Made by a program: the position numbers and the translations under genes. DNA of 64,000 nt from Bacteroidales bacterium (GTDB lineage Bacteria; Bacteroidota; Bacteroidia; Bacteroidales; WCHB1-69), in contig JAFYNM010000003.1 of assembly GCA_017549765.1 (NCBI GenBank), positions 124,001-188,000 on the forward strand, read 5' to 3'. Shown here one piece after another: positions 35,701 through 43,407 of the stretch. Under the pieces are notes generated by a model. The model worked only from the letters and a program-made list of their open reading frames with translations. It had not been told where the DNA came from and did not search any database. Every line of letters begins with the position of its first letter. Position 1 is the stretch's first letter.

Positions 35701-35984
35701 TCAACTCCATGCAGCTGAACATATTCGCCGATGTCGGCACCGCTTGGACAGGTCTTACCCCCTATTCCGAAGAGAACTGTCTTTACACGCGATACATCAC
35801 AAACGGCCCCATCTCCGTCATGATCAAACGTCAGGTGGATCCTTTTGTGGGCGGTTTCGGTGTGGGTCTGCGATGTTCCATCCTCAGTTATTTCCTGCGA
35901 CTGGACTATGCCTGGGGCGTGGAGGATTTCGCCATCACCAACAAGAAGGGCATGTTCCTTTTCTCCATTGGCACTGATTTCTAA
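32760..35984 (+). CDS. Giant exported protein: degenerate metallopeptidase-like domain, TolB-type beta-propeller, outer-membrane barrel
   Basis: A 1074-residue protein of a family widespread in Bacteroidota. The signal peptide lies in residues 1-30. Residues about 35-300 resemble a gluzincin metallopeptidase fold (VPSWFYSGLSSYF in place of the usual P-W-EG block) but no HExxH motif is present, so this part is probably not an enzyme. Residues about 310-570 have TolB/WD40-like repeats (YPIIQWHPTGEGLGL, DDYGPAFLTPQQIVFSSNRP). Residues about 690-1074 look like an outer-membrane beta-barrel ending GTDF. The likely start is TTG 32760; the first ATG would destroy the signal peptide. It precedes murF and anmK. 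Confidence 0.75.
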   Translation: MRPSTTYKDLIISVLLCMIGICLPTDGEAQFYNGSQITFGKNRVQHQNFNWQYLRSEQYDVYYYPTGRELAQYVFYKVPEVIDEIEHLLNYTSRKKLQLIVYNTQADFRESNFAYDDEDFYNQGGVTNISGTKIYLYFDGSHAHLDRMIRSGIMNVYARWLTEGASMGANISSEYLINVPSWFYSGLSSYFGERWNSDIDAHVMDGMLTRRYADIDYLSPVDATYAGHSFWKFIVDTYGERIIPRILHNTRATKMVERSFYYSTGIPYRTLLLNWYKYYYVLYHQNLDKFHPVGILSHPKSNRHYQHICFQPHGDCYAYVTNESGQVRVWLQTGMSNRPKCIFKRYQKTEDNPDLSYPIIQWHPTGEGLGLTLESKGHCYYQAYNLSTGNWDKKQLVDVEKITSWTYSEDGMTMLFSGFQHGQSDLFLYSFLSHSFQNLTNDFYDDYGPAFLTPQQIVFSSNRPTDSIQLKEDFMDAQPQKRYDIFLYDYGKKDLKLMRATDTPYGNEYDIYPLDGRQILYLSDNDGIVNRYTAVFDSTISRIDTAIHYAYFAKSSALTDHAYNILDHAYSPSSQTIADILLMDKAERIHFRPFNPLYTPAIVPTPYYQKLMQEVIAADSVRKSNEDKTNKDVLASQHGFLPVYESDLDPVATHEHNLQADTLKKPKKERMEIPVGTGYRVQYSINKVITQADFSFLNTSYQQFAGGTSPIYLNTGINALFMLGIHDLFEDYRITAGFRFSFNLQNNEFMFSFENLSKRLDRQIVLYRQALSADASDYASKQTSNSLFYILKFPFNKSNSVRLTLKGRYETHIIGSLSDNSLREPTTHHLWAGAKLEYVFDSSKELYTNLWKGSKVKIFAEYDQLAERNTQNLLVLGFDARHSFHLYKNMTLAFRAAASTNIGSARLVYFMGGVDNWVNAKFNSNIWVDLSKNYVYQTLATNMRGFQQNIRNGTSFLLFSGELRIPIVQLIAGHQVGLELFNSMQLNIFADVGTAWTGLTPYSEENCLYTRYITNGPISVMIKRQVDPFVGGFGVGLRCSILSYFLRLDYAWGVEDFAITNKKGMFLFSIGTDF

Positions 35985-35999
35985 ACAACCTATACATTC

Positions 36000-37244
36000 A
36001 TGCAAGCACTATATCAAAAATACTTGGAACATCCGGTCATCTGCACTGACAGCAGAAATATCACGCCCGGCTGTCTCTTCTTTTGTCTGAAAGGGGAGCG
36101 TTTTGACGGCAATGACTTCGCAGAGCAGGCTTTGCAAGCTGGAGCCGCCTACGTCATCACCGAACGCCAGGCTTTCCAAAACCATCCGAACTATGTGGTC
36201 GTGGATGATGTGTTGACAACATTGCAGTTGTTGGCCGCCCACCAGCGTCAGCAATTGCAGATTCCCGTCATCGGCATCACCGGCACCAACGGCAAGACCA
36301 CCACGAAAGAGTTGACAGCAGCAGTGCTGTCGGAGAAGTTCCGTACAGCTTGTACCCAAGGCAACTTCAACAATCATATCGGGGTGCCCTTGACCCTGCT
36401 CTCCATCCGTCCTGAGGATGAAATCGCCATTGTTGAGATGGGGGCCAACCATCCTGGTGAGATTGCCGACCTATGCAGGATCGCCCGACCAAACCACGGC
36501 CTTATCACCAACATAGGAAAAGCGCACATCGAAGGGTTCGGATCTGTGGAAGAGATCATCCACACCAAAAAAGCCCTGTATCGCTCCGTCATGGCAGACC
36601 ACGGCACCTTGTTTGTCAACCATAACGACTCTATTTTGCGACAAGACCTCGATTACGACAAGGTAGTCTTTTATGCGGAACATGGCGAGGCAGACATCTT
36701 GTCGATGTCTCCATTTTTAGAGGTTAGCATTGGAAATCTTGCTGCACAGACCCACTTGACGGGCAGTTACAACATATACAACTGTCTAGGGGCGGCGGCC
36801 ATCGGTTTGTTTTTTGGCGTTTCGGAGTCACAGATAGTCCATGCGCTGAGTCATTACGAGCCTTCCAACCATCGTTCCCAGATCAACGAGATCAAGGGAA
36901 ACACCATCATATCGGACTATTACAATGCCAACCCGACCAGCATGGAGGCCGCCTTGCGCAACTTAGCTCTTCTGAAGGCACCTCGCAAGCTGGCCATCTT
37001 AGGTGACATGTTAGAGTTGGGCGACATCAGCAGCCAAGAGCACCAACATATCATTGAATTGTGCAAAGAGTTCTCCATAGAGGCCTATTTCGTGGGGCAA
37101 GCCTTTGCAGCGCACCATCCAGACCACTCCTTCCCGACGGTGGAAGCCCTGAATGAATTCTTGGAGACTGCGCCCCTGAAAGATTGTCTGGTGTTGGTCA
37201 AGGGTTCCCACAGCATGCATTTGGACAGACTTTCCATCTTATAG
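36000..37244 (+). CDS. murF: UDP-N-acetylmuramoyl-tripeptide--D-alanyl-D-alanine ligase
   Basis: A 414-residue cytoplasmic ATP-dependent ligase that adds D-Ala-D-Ala to the peptidoglycan precursor. The P-loop GITGTNGKTTTKE starts at residue 92; NFNNHIGVPLTLL and DYYNANPTSMEAAL are family hallmarks. The length is slightly below E. coli MurF (452). Its D-Ala-D-Ala substrate would come from ddl at 59372. It starts 15 nt after the beta-propeller protein and 4 nt before anmK. Confidence 0.94.
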   Translation: MQALYQKYLEHPVICTDSRNITPGCLFFCLKGERFDGNDFAEQALQAGAAYVITERQAFQNHPNYVVVDDVLTTLQLLAAHQRQQLQIPVIGITGTNGKTTTKELTAAVLSEKFRTACTQGNFNNHIGVPLTLLSIRPEDEIAIVEMGANHPGEIADLCRIARPNHGLITNIGKAHIEGFGSVEEIIHTKKALYRSVMADHGTLFVNHNDSILRQDLDYDKVVFYAEHGEADILSMSPFLEVSIGNLAAQTHLTGSYNIYNCLGAAAIGLFFGVSESQIVHALSHYEPSNHRSQINEIKGNTIISDYYNANPTSMEAALRNLALLKAPRKLAILGDMLELGDISSQEHQHIIELCKEFSIEAYFVGQAFAAHHPDHSFPTVEALNEFLETAPLKDCLVLVKGSHSMHLDRLSIL

Positions 37245-37248
37245 AAGC

Positions 37249-38307
37249 ATGAAAAAAACAGAGCTCCATGGTATCGGTGTGATGTCAGGCACCTCGTTGG
37301 ACGGGCTGGACCTGGCGTGGTGTTCTTTCTCCGAGGAAGAGGGGCGTTGGCACTATGAGATTTGGGACGCCGTCACCATACCCTATCCGGAAGCGTGGCA
37401 ACGTACCTTGCGCGAAGCCATGCATCTGTCGGCCTTCGACTATGCGCTTTTGGACGTGCGGCTGGGAGCGTACATTGGCGACTGCCTCAACCGATGGCTT
37501 CAGGGGCGGGAGCGGCCGGACTATATAGCTTCCCATGGGCACACCGTGTTTCATCGTCCCGACCTGCACCTCACCACCCAGATCGGGTCAGGGGCCGCCA
37601 TCGCCGCACGCACCGGCATCCAGACAATATGTGATTTCCGGTCCACGGACGTGGCTTTGGGTGGACAAGGGGCTCCGCTGGTGCCTATCGGTGACGAGTT
37701 GCTTTTTGGTGACTATGATGCCTGCCTTAACTTAGGTGGTTTCTCCAACATCTCATTTCGGCAAGAAGGAAAGCGGATCTCTTTTGATGTGTCTCCATGC
37801 AACATGGCTCTCAATTTGATGGCACAGGGCGCAGGCTTGGAATACGACCGGGACGGCTTGCTGGCCCGTAGCGGTCATCTCATCCCTAACCTGCTGGAAG
37901 AGTTGAACAGAATAGACTACTACCAACAGAAACCGCCCAAATCTCTAGGCAAGGAGTGGTTCGAAGAGCATCTGCTGCCTTTGATCAACCAACATTCCGA
38001 AAATGCCACCGCGGATCTGCTGCGCACCCTGACAGAACACATCGCGATGATGGTTGCCCAAGCCATACCTGAATCGGCCACCACTGTGCTGACAACCGGT
38101 GGAGGAGCGCTCAATTGTTTCCTTGTTGAACGACTACAGCACCTCTCCCATGCCCATATCGAGGTGCCAGATATGAGGATTGTCAACTATAAGGAAGCCC
38201 TCATCTTTGCCTTTTTAGGAATGCTAAGATTGTATGGCAAAGATAATTGCCTTCGGAGCGTTACGGGTGCAGAACGTGACAATTGCGGGGGAGCCATCTA
38301 CCAATAA
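37249..38307 (+). CDS. anmK: Anhydro-N-acetylmuramic acid kinase
   Basis: A 352-residue kinase that phosphorylates and opens 1,6-anhydro-MurNAc released during cell-wall turnover. The ATP-binding block GVMSGTSLDGLDLAW is at residues 10-24; QTICDFRSTDVALGGQGAPLVP and TTGGGALN are diagnostic. It directly follows murF, joining synthesis and recycling of peptidoglycan in one operon. Confidence 0.94.
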   Translation: MKKTELHGIGVMSGTSLDGLDLAWCSFSEEEGRWHYEIWDAVTIPYPEAWQRTLREAMHLSAFDYALLDVRLGAYIGDCLNRWLQGRERPDYIASHGHTVFHRPDLHLTTQIGSGAAIAARTGIQTICDFRSTDVALGGQGAPLVPIGDELLFGDYDACLNLGGFSNISFRQEGKRISFDVSPCNMALNLMAQGAGLEYDRDGLLARSGHLIPNLLEELNRIDYYQQKPPKSLGKEWFEEHLLPLINQHSENATADLLRTLTEHIAMMVAQAIPESATTVLTTGGGALNCFLVERLQHLSHAHIEVPDMRIVNYKEALIFAFLGMLRLYGKDNCLRSVTGAERDNCGGAIYQ

Positions 38308-38346
38308 AAAAAAATAATCAAACTTTTTTTTTCAAAAATAAAATAT

Positions 38347-38355
38347 TATTTTTGC
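38347..38355 (+). promoter_or_regulatory. -7 promoter element for the TonB-family gene
   Basis: TATTTTTGC, 45 nt before ATG 38401. Confidence 0.6.
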
Positions 38356-38400
38356 GCTGTCGTTATAAGAATAAGTATCACCCATTAAAATACACCTGCT

Positions 38401-39090
38401 ATGATAGCAAAAAAGACCGACAAAGGAAACCTGGAGAATAAGAGAACGCTCTTCATTCTCGTTGGTTTGGTAGTTGTATTATGTCTGGTTTATGCCGGCT
38501 TTGAATTGTTTGCAAGCGAGACCAAAGCTCCTGGTTTCGTAGCTCCCGACGATGACTTCATCGAAGTGTCTGACGAAGATGTCATTGCCACGGACCAGAC
38601 TCCTCCTCCCCCTCCTCCAGCAGCCGCTCCACAACAAGAGCTCATCATCAACTTGGTTGACAATGCCACGGAAGTTGCTGACGATTTCAATTTCGACGTC
38701 GAGATTGACGACGAGACCGTCATCGAAGATCTTCCCGACTTGGATGTAGCTATTGTAGAGACTCCGGAAGAAGAGGAAGCACCTGTCCACTTCGCTGCTG
38801 AGCAGCCGGAATTCCCTGGCGGTATGGAAGCGCTCAACTTATTCTTGAGAAACGAAATCCAATACCCGCAGATGGCTCGTGACAACAACATCCAAGGCAT
38901 CGTGTTGGTGGAATTCGTGGTTGAGAAAGACGGACGTGTCAGCAACGCCAAAGTTGTCAACTCCCTTTTCCCGGATTGTGACAAAGAGGCTGTCCGCGGT
39001 ATCATGGCCATGCCTAAATGGAAACCGGCCAAGAACAACGGCAGACCTGTACGTTGCTACTTCAAAGTTCCCGTTCGTTTCACCATGTAA
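38401..39090 (+). CDS. TonB-family energy transducer
   Basis: A 229-residue inner-membrane protein that couples proton motive force to outer-membrane receptors. One membrane segment at residues 20-40, an acidic/Pro linker with a PPPPPP run near residue 65, and a C-terminal TonB domain (PEFPGGMEALNLFLRNEIQYP, later MPKWKPAKNNGRPV). Length and layout fit Bacteroidota TonB. No exbBD or TonB-dependent receptor is adjacent. A strong terminator follows. Confidence 0.92.
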   Translation: MIAKKTDKGNLENKRTLFILVGLVVVLCLVYAGFELFASETKAPGFVAPDDDFIEVSDEDVIATDQTPPPPPPAAAPQQELIINLVDNATEVADDFNFDVEIDDETVIEDLPDLDVAIVETPEEEEAPVHFAAEQPEFPGGMEALNLFLRNEIQYPQMARDNNIQGIVLVEFVVEKDGRVSNAKVVNSLFPDCDKEAVRGIMAMPKWKPAKNNGRPVRCYFKVPVRFTM

Positions 39091-39114
39091 GCTTGGGGAT
39101 ATTTCAGAAATTTG

Positions 39115-39150
39115 AAGAGGAAGTCGCATGACTTCCTCTTTTTTTTTTTT
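39115..39150 (+). terminator. Rho-independent terminator after the TonB-family gene
   Basis: An 11-bp perfect stem (AAGAGGAAGTC / GACTTCCTCTT) with GCAT loop followed by about ten Ts. It also separates the converging ispD gene, which ends at 39164. Confidence 0.93.
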
Positions 39151-39163
39151 ACCCTATCCTGTA

Positions 39164-39889
39164 CTACAGCATTTGGGCTATGCGATCGAGATCTGCTGGA
39201 TAGGTGACCTTGAAATTGCGGGGGTCTCCGGGGACAATGAAGACGGGTACTTCCGGCATGAACTGCAGGATCACTCCACAATCGTCGGTGTTAAGCATAG
39301 GACCTGCGGCCATGGCACGGCGATAGGCTTCTTGGAGGATCTGCAAATGAAAGGCTTGCGGGGTCTGACTGGCCATCAGCGACCGGCGGTCGGGAACTTG
39401 TTGGATATAGTGGCCTGTCGCATCCGTTTGCAAGACCGTGTCGGTCACTGGCACCGCCACATCTACGGCCTGATGATCTCGGAGAGCCTCAGTCACTCGC
39501 GTGATAATCTGAGGGGAGACGAGTGGACGGGCGGCATCGTGCAACAGGAGGTTGCAAGAGGCAGACGATGGCAATGCCTGCAGGGCCGCCATGGTGGACT
39601 CATAGCGTTCCTTCCCTCCTGGCAGAACTCGGCTCACCTTACGCCAGCCATTCTGGCGGACTGCATTCTGCACCACCTCCAGGTAATCGGAATGCGCCAC
39701 GACAAAGATCTCGTCAATGGCGGGATGTGCTTCAAAAGTGGAAACGGCATACTCCAGAAGCATCTTGCCGTTAACGATCATAAACTGTTTAGGGACAGTG
39801 CTTCCGAATCGTTTTCCTGATCCTCCTGCCAAGACGACGGCCACGTTGCGGATTCTGTCGGCCGTATCTTCTTTCTGTTGATTATCCAT
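39164..39889 (-). CDS. ispD: 2-C-methyl-D-erythritol 4-phosphate cytidylyltransferase
   Basis: A 241-residue enzyme of the MEP pathway that makes CDP-methylerythritol. The N-terminal nucleotide-binding block [20 protein letters not shown] and HDAARPLVS, then TVLQTD and QTPQAF, are diagnostic. ATG 39889 is preferred over 39907 because it is preceded by a strong Shine-Dalgarno (AAGGAG, about 8 nt upstream) and leaves room after the -7 element at 39918. The longer frame to 39988 would include the promoter. Confidence 0.93.
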   Translation of the reverse strand: MDNQQKEDTADRIRNVAVVLAGGSGKRFGSTVPKQFMIVNGKMLLEYAVSTFEAHPAIDEIFVVAHSDYLEVVQNAVRQNGWRKVSRVLPGGKERYESTMAALQALPSSASCNLLLHDAARPLVSPQIITRVTEALRDHQAVDVAVPVTDTVLQTDATGHYIQQVPDRRSLMASQTPQAFHLQILQEAYRRAMAAGPMLNTDDCGVILQFMPEVPVFIVPGDPRNFKVTYPADLDRIAQML

Positions 39890-39917
39890 CCGAGTATCTC
39901 CTTTCATTATTGAACGT

Positions 39918-39926
39918 GCAAAATTA
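39918..39926 (-). promoter_or_regulatory. -7 promoter element for ispD
   Basis: TAATTTTGC on the minus strand, 28 nt before ATG 39889; divergent from the smpB promoter only 13 nt away. Confidence 0.55.
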
Positions 39927-39939
39927 CAACAAAAAAGTG

Positions 39940-39948
39940 TATTTTTGC
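39940..39948 (+). promoter_or_regulatory. -7 promoter element for smpB
   Basis: TATTTTTGC, 15 nt before ATG 39964; expected leader about 8 nt. Confidence 0.65.
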
Positions 39949-39963
39949 ACATATTTTCAAGAC

Positions 39964-40425
39964 ATGGTGAAAAACACAACCAATACACAGATTGCCATCA
40001 AGAACAGGAAGGCGGAATACCAGTATTTCCTGACCACCTCGTTCACAGCTGGCATCGTATTGACTGGCACGGAGATCAAGTCCATCCGGGCCGGACGGGC
40101 CAATATCACCGATGCCTATTGTTCTTTTACCAATAACGAGTTATGGGTTCACAATATGCACATCAGCGAGTACACGCACGGCAGTTACAACAACCATCAG
40201 CCCAAGCGTGACCGCAAGTTGTTGTTGACCAAGAAAGAGTTGCGCAAGCTGATGAGCAAATTGAACGAGCGGGGGTTCACCATCGTCCCCACATTATTAT
40301 GGATCAATGAAAAGGGTTATGCCAAATTAGACATTTCCTTGGCGAGAGGAAAGAAGTTATACGACAAGCGCGAGAGCATCAAAGAAAAAGATGAACGGCG
40401 CCGCAAACAACATGAAGATGAGTGA
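39964..40425 (+). CDS. smpB: SsrA-binding protein SmpB
   Basis: A 153-residue tmRNA-binding protein for rescue of stalled ribosomes. Motifs include [30 protein letters not shown] and a basic tail [21 protein letters not shown] 39964 fits both the family N-terminus and the promoter; the longer frame would start upstream of the promoter. The tmRNA gene (ssrA) is not recognised in the window. The stop overlaps the following MerR-family gene. Confidence 0.95.
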   Translation: MVKNTTNTQIAIKNRKAEYQYFLTTSFTAGIVLTGTEIKSIRAGRANITDAYCSFTNNELWVHNMHISEYTHGSYNNHQPKRDRKLLLTKKELRKLMSKLNERGFTIVPTLLWINEKGYAKLDISLARGKKLYDKRESIKEKDERRRKQHEDE

Positions 40426-40804
40426 TATAAATGAAGAGTTAGACCAGCAGATCCCGTTGCCTGAGTCATATCATGATGAAGACCGGCTGTACTACAGCAT
40501 CGGGGAGACCGCCCAGATCTTCCAGGTGCCTGTATCAACCATCCGTTATTGGTCGAACGAGTTCAGTCATTATCTGAAGCCGCGGACCAACAAAAAGGGA
40601 AACCGCTATTTTTCCAAAAACGACATCTCGATCTTACGCACCATCTACTACCTCACGCGCGTCAAAGGCTATTCGTTGCAGCGGGCCAAGGATGCGATGC
40701 GCGACCATCTCATTGAAGAGGCGGACAATGCGACCATTGTAGCCTCTTTAACAGAAATCAAGGGGGTGTTGTTGCGTTTTCTAAAGATTCTGGACGACAA
40801 ATAG
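40418..40804 (+). CDS. MerR-family transcriptional regulator
   Basis: A small DNA-binding protein of about 128 residues. The winged helix-turn-helix shows [20 protein letters not shown] near residue 26, then [18 protein letters not shown]. The C-terminal part is short with no obvious ligand-binding cysteines. ATG 40418 overlaps the smpB stop by 8 nt; alternative starts are at 40412 and 40391. Target genes are unknown. Confidence 0.85.
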   Translation: MSDINEELDQQIPLPESYHDEDRLYYSIGETAQIFQVPVSTIRYWSNEFSHYLKPRTNKKGNRYFSKNDISILRTIYYLTRVKGYSLQRAKDAMRDHLIEEADNATIVASLTEIKGVLLRFLKILDDK

Positions 40805-41380
40805 TTATCTATTCTGGAGAAAACTGATCAGCTTTTGCATCGCGCGTCCGCGGTGGCTGATTGAATTCTTCAGAGAGGCGTCCATTTCTGCAAAAGACTT
40901 ATCGAAACCATCGGGCAGGAAGACCGGGTCATATCCGAATCCTTCGCTGCCTCTCGGTGTTGTCAGGATCTGGCCATCCACCCGTCCCTCGAAGAGATAC
41001 TCTTGACCATCGAGGATCAGGGCGACCACCGTTTTGAAGCAAGCTTTGCGGTTGGTAATGCCCTTCATTTCGCGCAGTACCTTCTGCACGTTGTCGGAAT
41101 AGGAGCATCCTTCGCCGGCGTAGCGGGCAGAGAAGACGCCCGGGGCGCCATCCAGAGCTTCGATTTCCAGTCCAGTGTCGTCGGCAAAACAGTTGGCATG
41201 AAAATGGTCGAAGACATAGTGTGCTTTTTGGAGGGCGTTGCCTTGCAGGGTATCGGCTGTTTCAGGAATATCCTCGAGGCATCCAATATCGGGAAGGGCC
41301 AGCAGTTCCCATTGGGGGCCGAGTATGGCGGCGGCTTCCGATTTCTTGTGCAGGTTGTGGGTGGCAAAAACTATCTTCAT
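40805..41380 (-). CDS. rdgB: Non-canonical purine NTP pyrophosphatase (RdgB/HAM1)
   Basis: A 191-residue house-cleaning enzyme that hydrolyses dITP, ITP and XTP to monophosphates. Diagnostic blocks: FATHNLHKKSEA, CFADDTGLEIEALDGAPGVFSARYAG and SEGFGYDPVFLP, and the C-terminal SHRGRAMQKL. It converges with and directly abuts the MerR gene (no gap). Confidence 0.94.
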   Translation of the reverse strand: MKIVFATHNLHKKSEAAAILGPQWELLALPDIGCLEDIPETADTLQGNALQKAHYVFDHFHANCFADDTGLEIEALDGAPGVFSARYAGEGCSYSDNVQKVLREMKGITNRKACFKTVVALILDGQEYLFEGRVDGQILTTPRGSEGFGYDPVFLPDGFDKSFAEMDASLKNSISHRGRAMQKLISFLQNR

Positions 41381-41392
41381 ATCATAAAACAG

Positions 41393-41421
41393 AAAAAGAT
41401 GACATAGGTTAGTATGTCATC
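41393..41421 (-). terminator. Terminator after rpmF
   Basis: A perfect 9-bp stem GATGACATA / TATGTCATC with 6-nt loop, followed on the minus strand by TTTTTCTG. It isolates the yceD-rpmF unit from rdgB. Confidence 0.8.
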
Positions 41422-41456
41422 TATCTTACAATCACCATATATAGGGCAAAAAACGA

Positions 41457-41645
41457 TTATTGGGCAGCGCCGCTGATCTCGACGGCTTGTTTGCCTCTAT
41501 AGTAGCCGCATTCCGGGCATACACGATGGGTTAAAATCGGTGCGCCGCAGTGGCTGCAGGTGGTCATCTGAGGAGCAGTGATGAAATCATGAGCTCTTCT
41601 CTTATCTCTTCTCATTGCTGAGTGTCTTCTTTTTGGATTAGGCAT
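41457..41645 (-). CDS. rpmF: 50S ribosomal protein L32
   Basis: A 62-residue ribosomal protein. Typical N-terminus MPNPKRRHSAMRRDKRRAHD. It keeps a four-Cys zinc ribbon (C30, C33, C43, C46), so it is the zinc-binding form. It is preceded by the yceD homologue (21-nt gap), the usual bacterial arrangement. Confidence 0.96.
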   Translation of the reverse strand: MPNPKRRHSAMRRDKRRAHDFITAPQMTTCSHCGAPILTHRVCPECGYYRGKQAVEISGAAQ

Positions 41646-41666
41646 AATTTTTAATTTTTATAGTTT

Positions 41667-42224
41667 TTAATCTTCTAATTTCAAGTTTTTCAACGCATCC
41701 CAGCGGGGATCGGGTTCTTTCTCCTTGGAAGTGGACGACAAATTGTTCAGGACATCCATGACAGCGGGGTCGCAGGTCGGGTTACCGTCGGGGTCATCCT
41801 CATGAACGACCCTGTGAGGCAAGGCGAGCATGATGGTCTCGTAGGCATAGTGGAAAAGGTCCACCTCATAGGCATTCTCGTCCATCACCCACATATCGTC
41901 ATCATCTTCGTTCGCGCCTTCCTCCACTTCCGGAACCAGTTTCACGACCAGGTGGGAGTCAAAGTCCATCGGCAGGTTGACAGGGAGCAGACAGCGGTCA
42001 CAGGTCATAACCACCTCGCCCTCGAAATGCATTGAAATCGTGATCAATTTGTCATTTCTCACCATTTCAATCCGCAAATCCAACTTGCCGTCCTGAATCT
42101 CGGATATCTCGGCCAATTCAAAGAACTCTTTATCGCAACATACTGAGAAGCAATATGTTCCATCCTCAACACCAGCCAGTCGGAGTTTAAAATCCTCTCT
42201 TATCTGCTTCTCATCCATTGCCAT
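41667..42224 (-). CDS. yceD: YceD family (DUF177) protein, 23S rRNA accumulation
   Basis: An acidic protein of about 185 residues in the DUF177/YceD family, needed in other bacteria for normal 23S rRNA levels. The core block VMTCDRCLLPVNLPMDFD lies near residue 85, followed by a very acidic stretch EEGANEDDDD. Start 42224 is chosen from the -7 element at 42237-42245; 42218 is a second option. The gene pairs with rpmF, as in many bacteria. Confidence 0.86.
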   Translation of the reverse strand: MAMDEKQIREDFKLRLAGVEDGTYCFSVCCDKEFFELAEISEIQDGKLDLRIEMVRNDKLITISMHFEGEVVMTCDRCLLPVNLPMDFDSHLVVKLVPEVEEGANEDDDDMWVMDENAYEVDLFHYAYETIMLALPHRVVHEDDPDGNPTCDPAVMDVLNNLSSTSKEKEPDPRWDALKNLKLED

Positions 42225-42236
42225 AAATTTTGGGGT

Positions 42237-42245
42237 GCAAATATA
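42237..42245 (-). promoter_or_regulatory. -7 promoter element for yceD-rpmF
   Basis: TATATTTGC on the minus strand, 12 nt before ATG 42224; the leader must be very short. Confidence 0.6.
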
Positions 42246-42335
42246 AGATTTTTTCCATTCCAAAACACATCCACTAAAATATTAATTTTCAAGGTTAAAA
42301 AAAGTGGATTTTGGGCAGGTGGTGAAGATATTTTT

Positions 42336-42366
42336 TTTGACAGATGAGACATTTTTGTATTTTTGC
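42336..42366 (+). promoter_or_regulatory. Promoter (-33 TTTG, -7 TATTTTTGC) for the gtrA-family gene
   Basis: TTTG at 42336-42339, 18-nt spacer, TATTTTTGC at 42358-42366, then only 7 nt to ATG 42374. Both boxes are well placed, so a leaderless transcript is likely. Confidence 0.75.
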
Positions 42367-42373
42367 GGTTTTT

Positions 42374-42880
42374 ATGGAAAAAAAAGAAGTCAAGACATCT
42401 CTCCGGCGGTTCTTGGAGCCACAGTTCATCCGCTTCATCTTCACGGCAGCGCTCAACACGGCAGTGGGTTGGTGCATCTTTGCCACATTGCGGTATCTAT
42501 TCGGGCTGATTCCGGGAATTGACGCCTTGTTCTGGGCCAATCTTTTCGGGACGATATTCAGTGTCCTTTTCAACTTCAAGACATACGGGGCGCTGGTGTT
42601 CCGCAACAAAGACTTCCGGTTGATATTCAAGTTCATCTTGGTCTATTCTGTCACATTCTTCTGCAATTACTTCATGATCCGGTTGTTCAAAGACCGATGG
42701 GAGATCAACAATTACGTTGCGGCAGCGATTGTGGCGGTTCCTATTGGTTTTCTGAACTACTTCCTCAACAAATATTTCACCTATGTGAAAGAGCAGAAGG
42801 TCTGGCACTATCTCTTTCTGGCCGCCTTGCTTTTGCTGGAGGTAGTGTTGTTCATTCTACTGAAGGTATTCCAAGGGTAG
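42374..42880 (+). CDS. GtrA family membrane protein
   Basis: A 168-residue protein with four membrane segments, of the GtrA family, thought to help flip polyprenyl-linked sugars or to act in surface polysaccharide synthesis. FIRFIFTAALNTAVGWCIF near residue 20 and NYFLNKYFTY near 138 are characteristic. No glycosyltransferase partner is adjacent. ATG 42374 is the only methionine after the promoter that keeps the first segment. Confidence 0.85.
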   Translation: MEKKEVKTSLRRFLEPQFIRFIFTAALNTAVGWCIFATLRYLFGLIPGIDALFWANLFGTIFSVLFNFKTYGALVFRNKDFRLIFKFILVYSVTFFCNYFMIRLFKDRWEINNYVAAAIVAVPIGFLNYFLNKYFTYVKEQKVWHYLFLAALLLLEVVLFILLKVFQG

Positions 42881-42885
42881 TCTTC

Positions 42886-43407
42886 TTAGGAGAGATAGAC
42901 ATCTATCAGTCCTTCCGGGGTCTCCACGTAAAGCACTTTTCCATCTCTATCCACCTTTGTGACAAACTGTTGAGAGGCGGGGATCAAGATTTCGCGTCCT
43001 TGGCAGTCGATTTGCATGACGGGGTTGTTGGAGAGTTCCATGAATCCTGTGCAGGTTCCGATGGGGCCTCTCTCCTGATCGACCACTTGGAATCCGATCA
43101 CCTCATGGAAATAGAAATGGTTGCCTTCGAGGGGAGGCAGTGCAGACAATGGGAGATATAGATCCACCTGCACGAATTCTTTAGCCTCCTCGGCATTCAT
43201 GCCGGCAAATTGGATGATAAACTGGTTACGGCCTCTATACTGGATCTTGTCGATCTGGTATGGGATCAGTTCGCCGTCGAGGTCGAGGAAAACGGCGGTC
43301 AGGGTTTGGTAGTGTTCGGGGTTGTCGGCATCAAAAAAGGCACACAGACCACCTTTTAATCCGAAAGGTTTGGTCAGTGTGCCCAAATAGAAATAGTCCT
43401 TGTACAT
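42886..43407 (-). CDS. rimM: Ribosome maturation factor RimM
   Basis: A 173-residue protein that binds S19 and assists 30S head assembly. The N-terminal RimM domain begins FYLGTLTKPFGLKGGL; the C-terminal PRC-barrel includes HFYFHEVIGFQVVD and ILIPASQQFVTKVDRDGKVL. It overlaps the rpsP stop by one base (TAATG), so the two are coupled. Confidence 0.94.
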   Translation of the reverse strand: MYKDYFYLGTLTKPFGLKGGLCAFFDADNPEHYQTLTAVFLDLDGELIPYQIDKIQYRGRNQFIIQFAGMNAEEAKEFVQVDLYLPLSALPPLEGNHFYFHEVIGFQVVDQERGPIGTCTGFMELSNNPVMQIDCQGREILIPASQQFVTKVDRDGKVLYVETPEGLIDVYLS

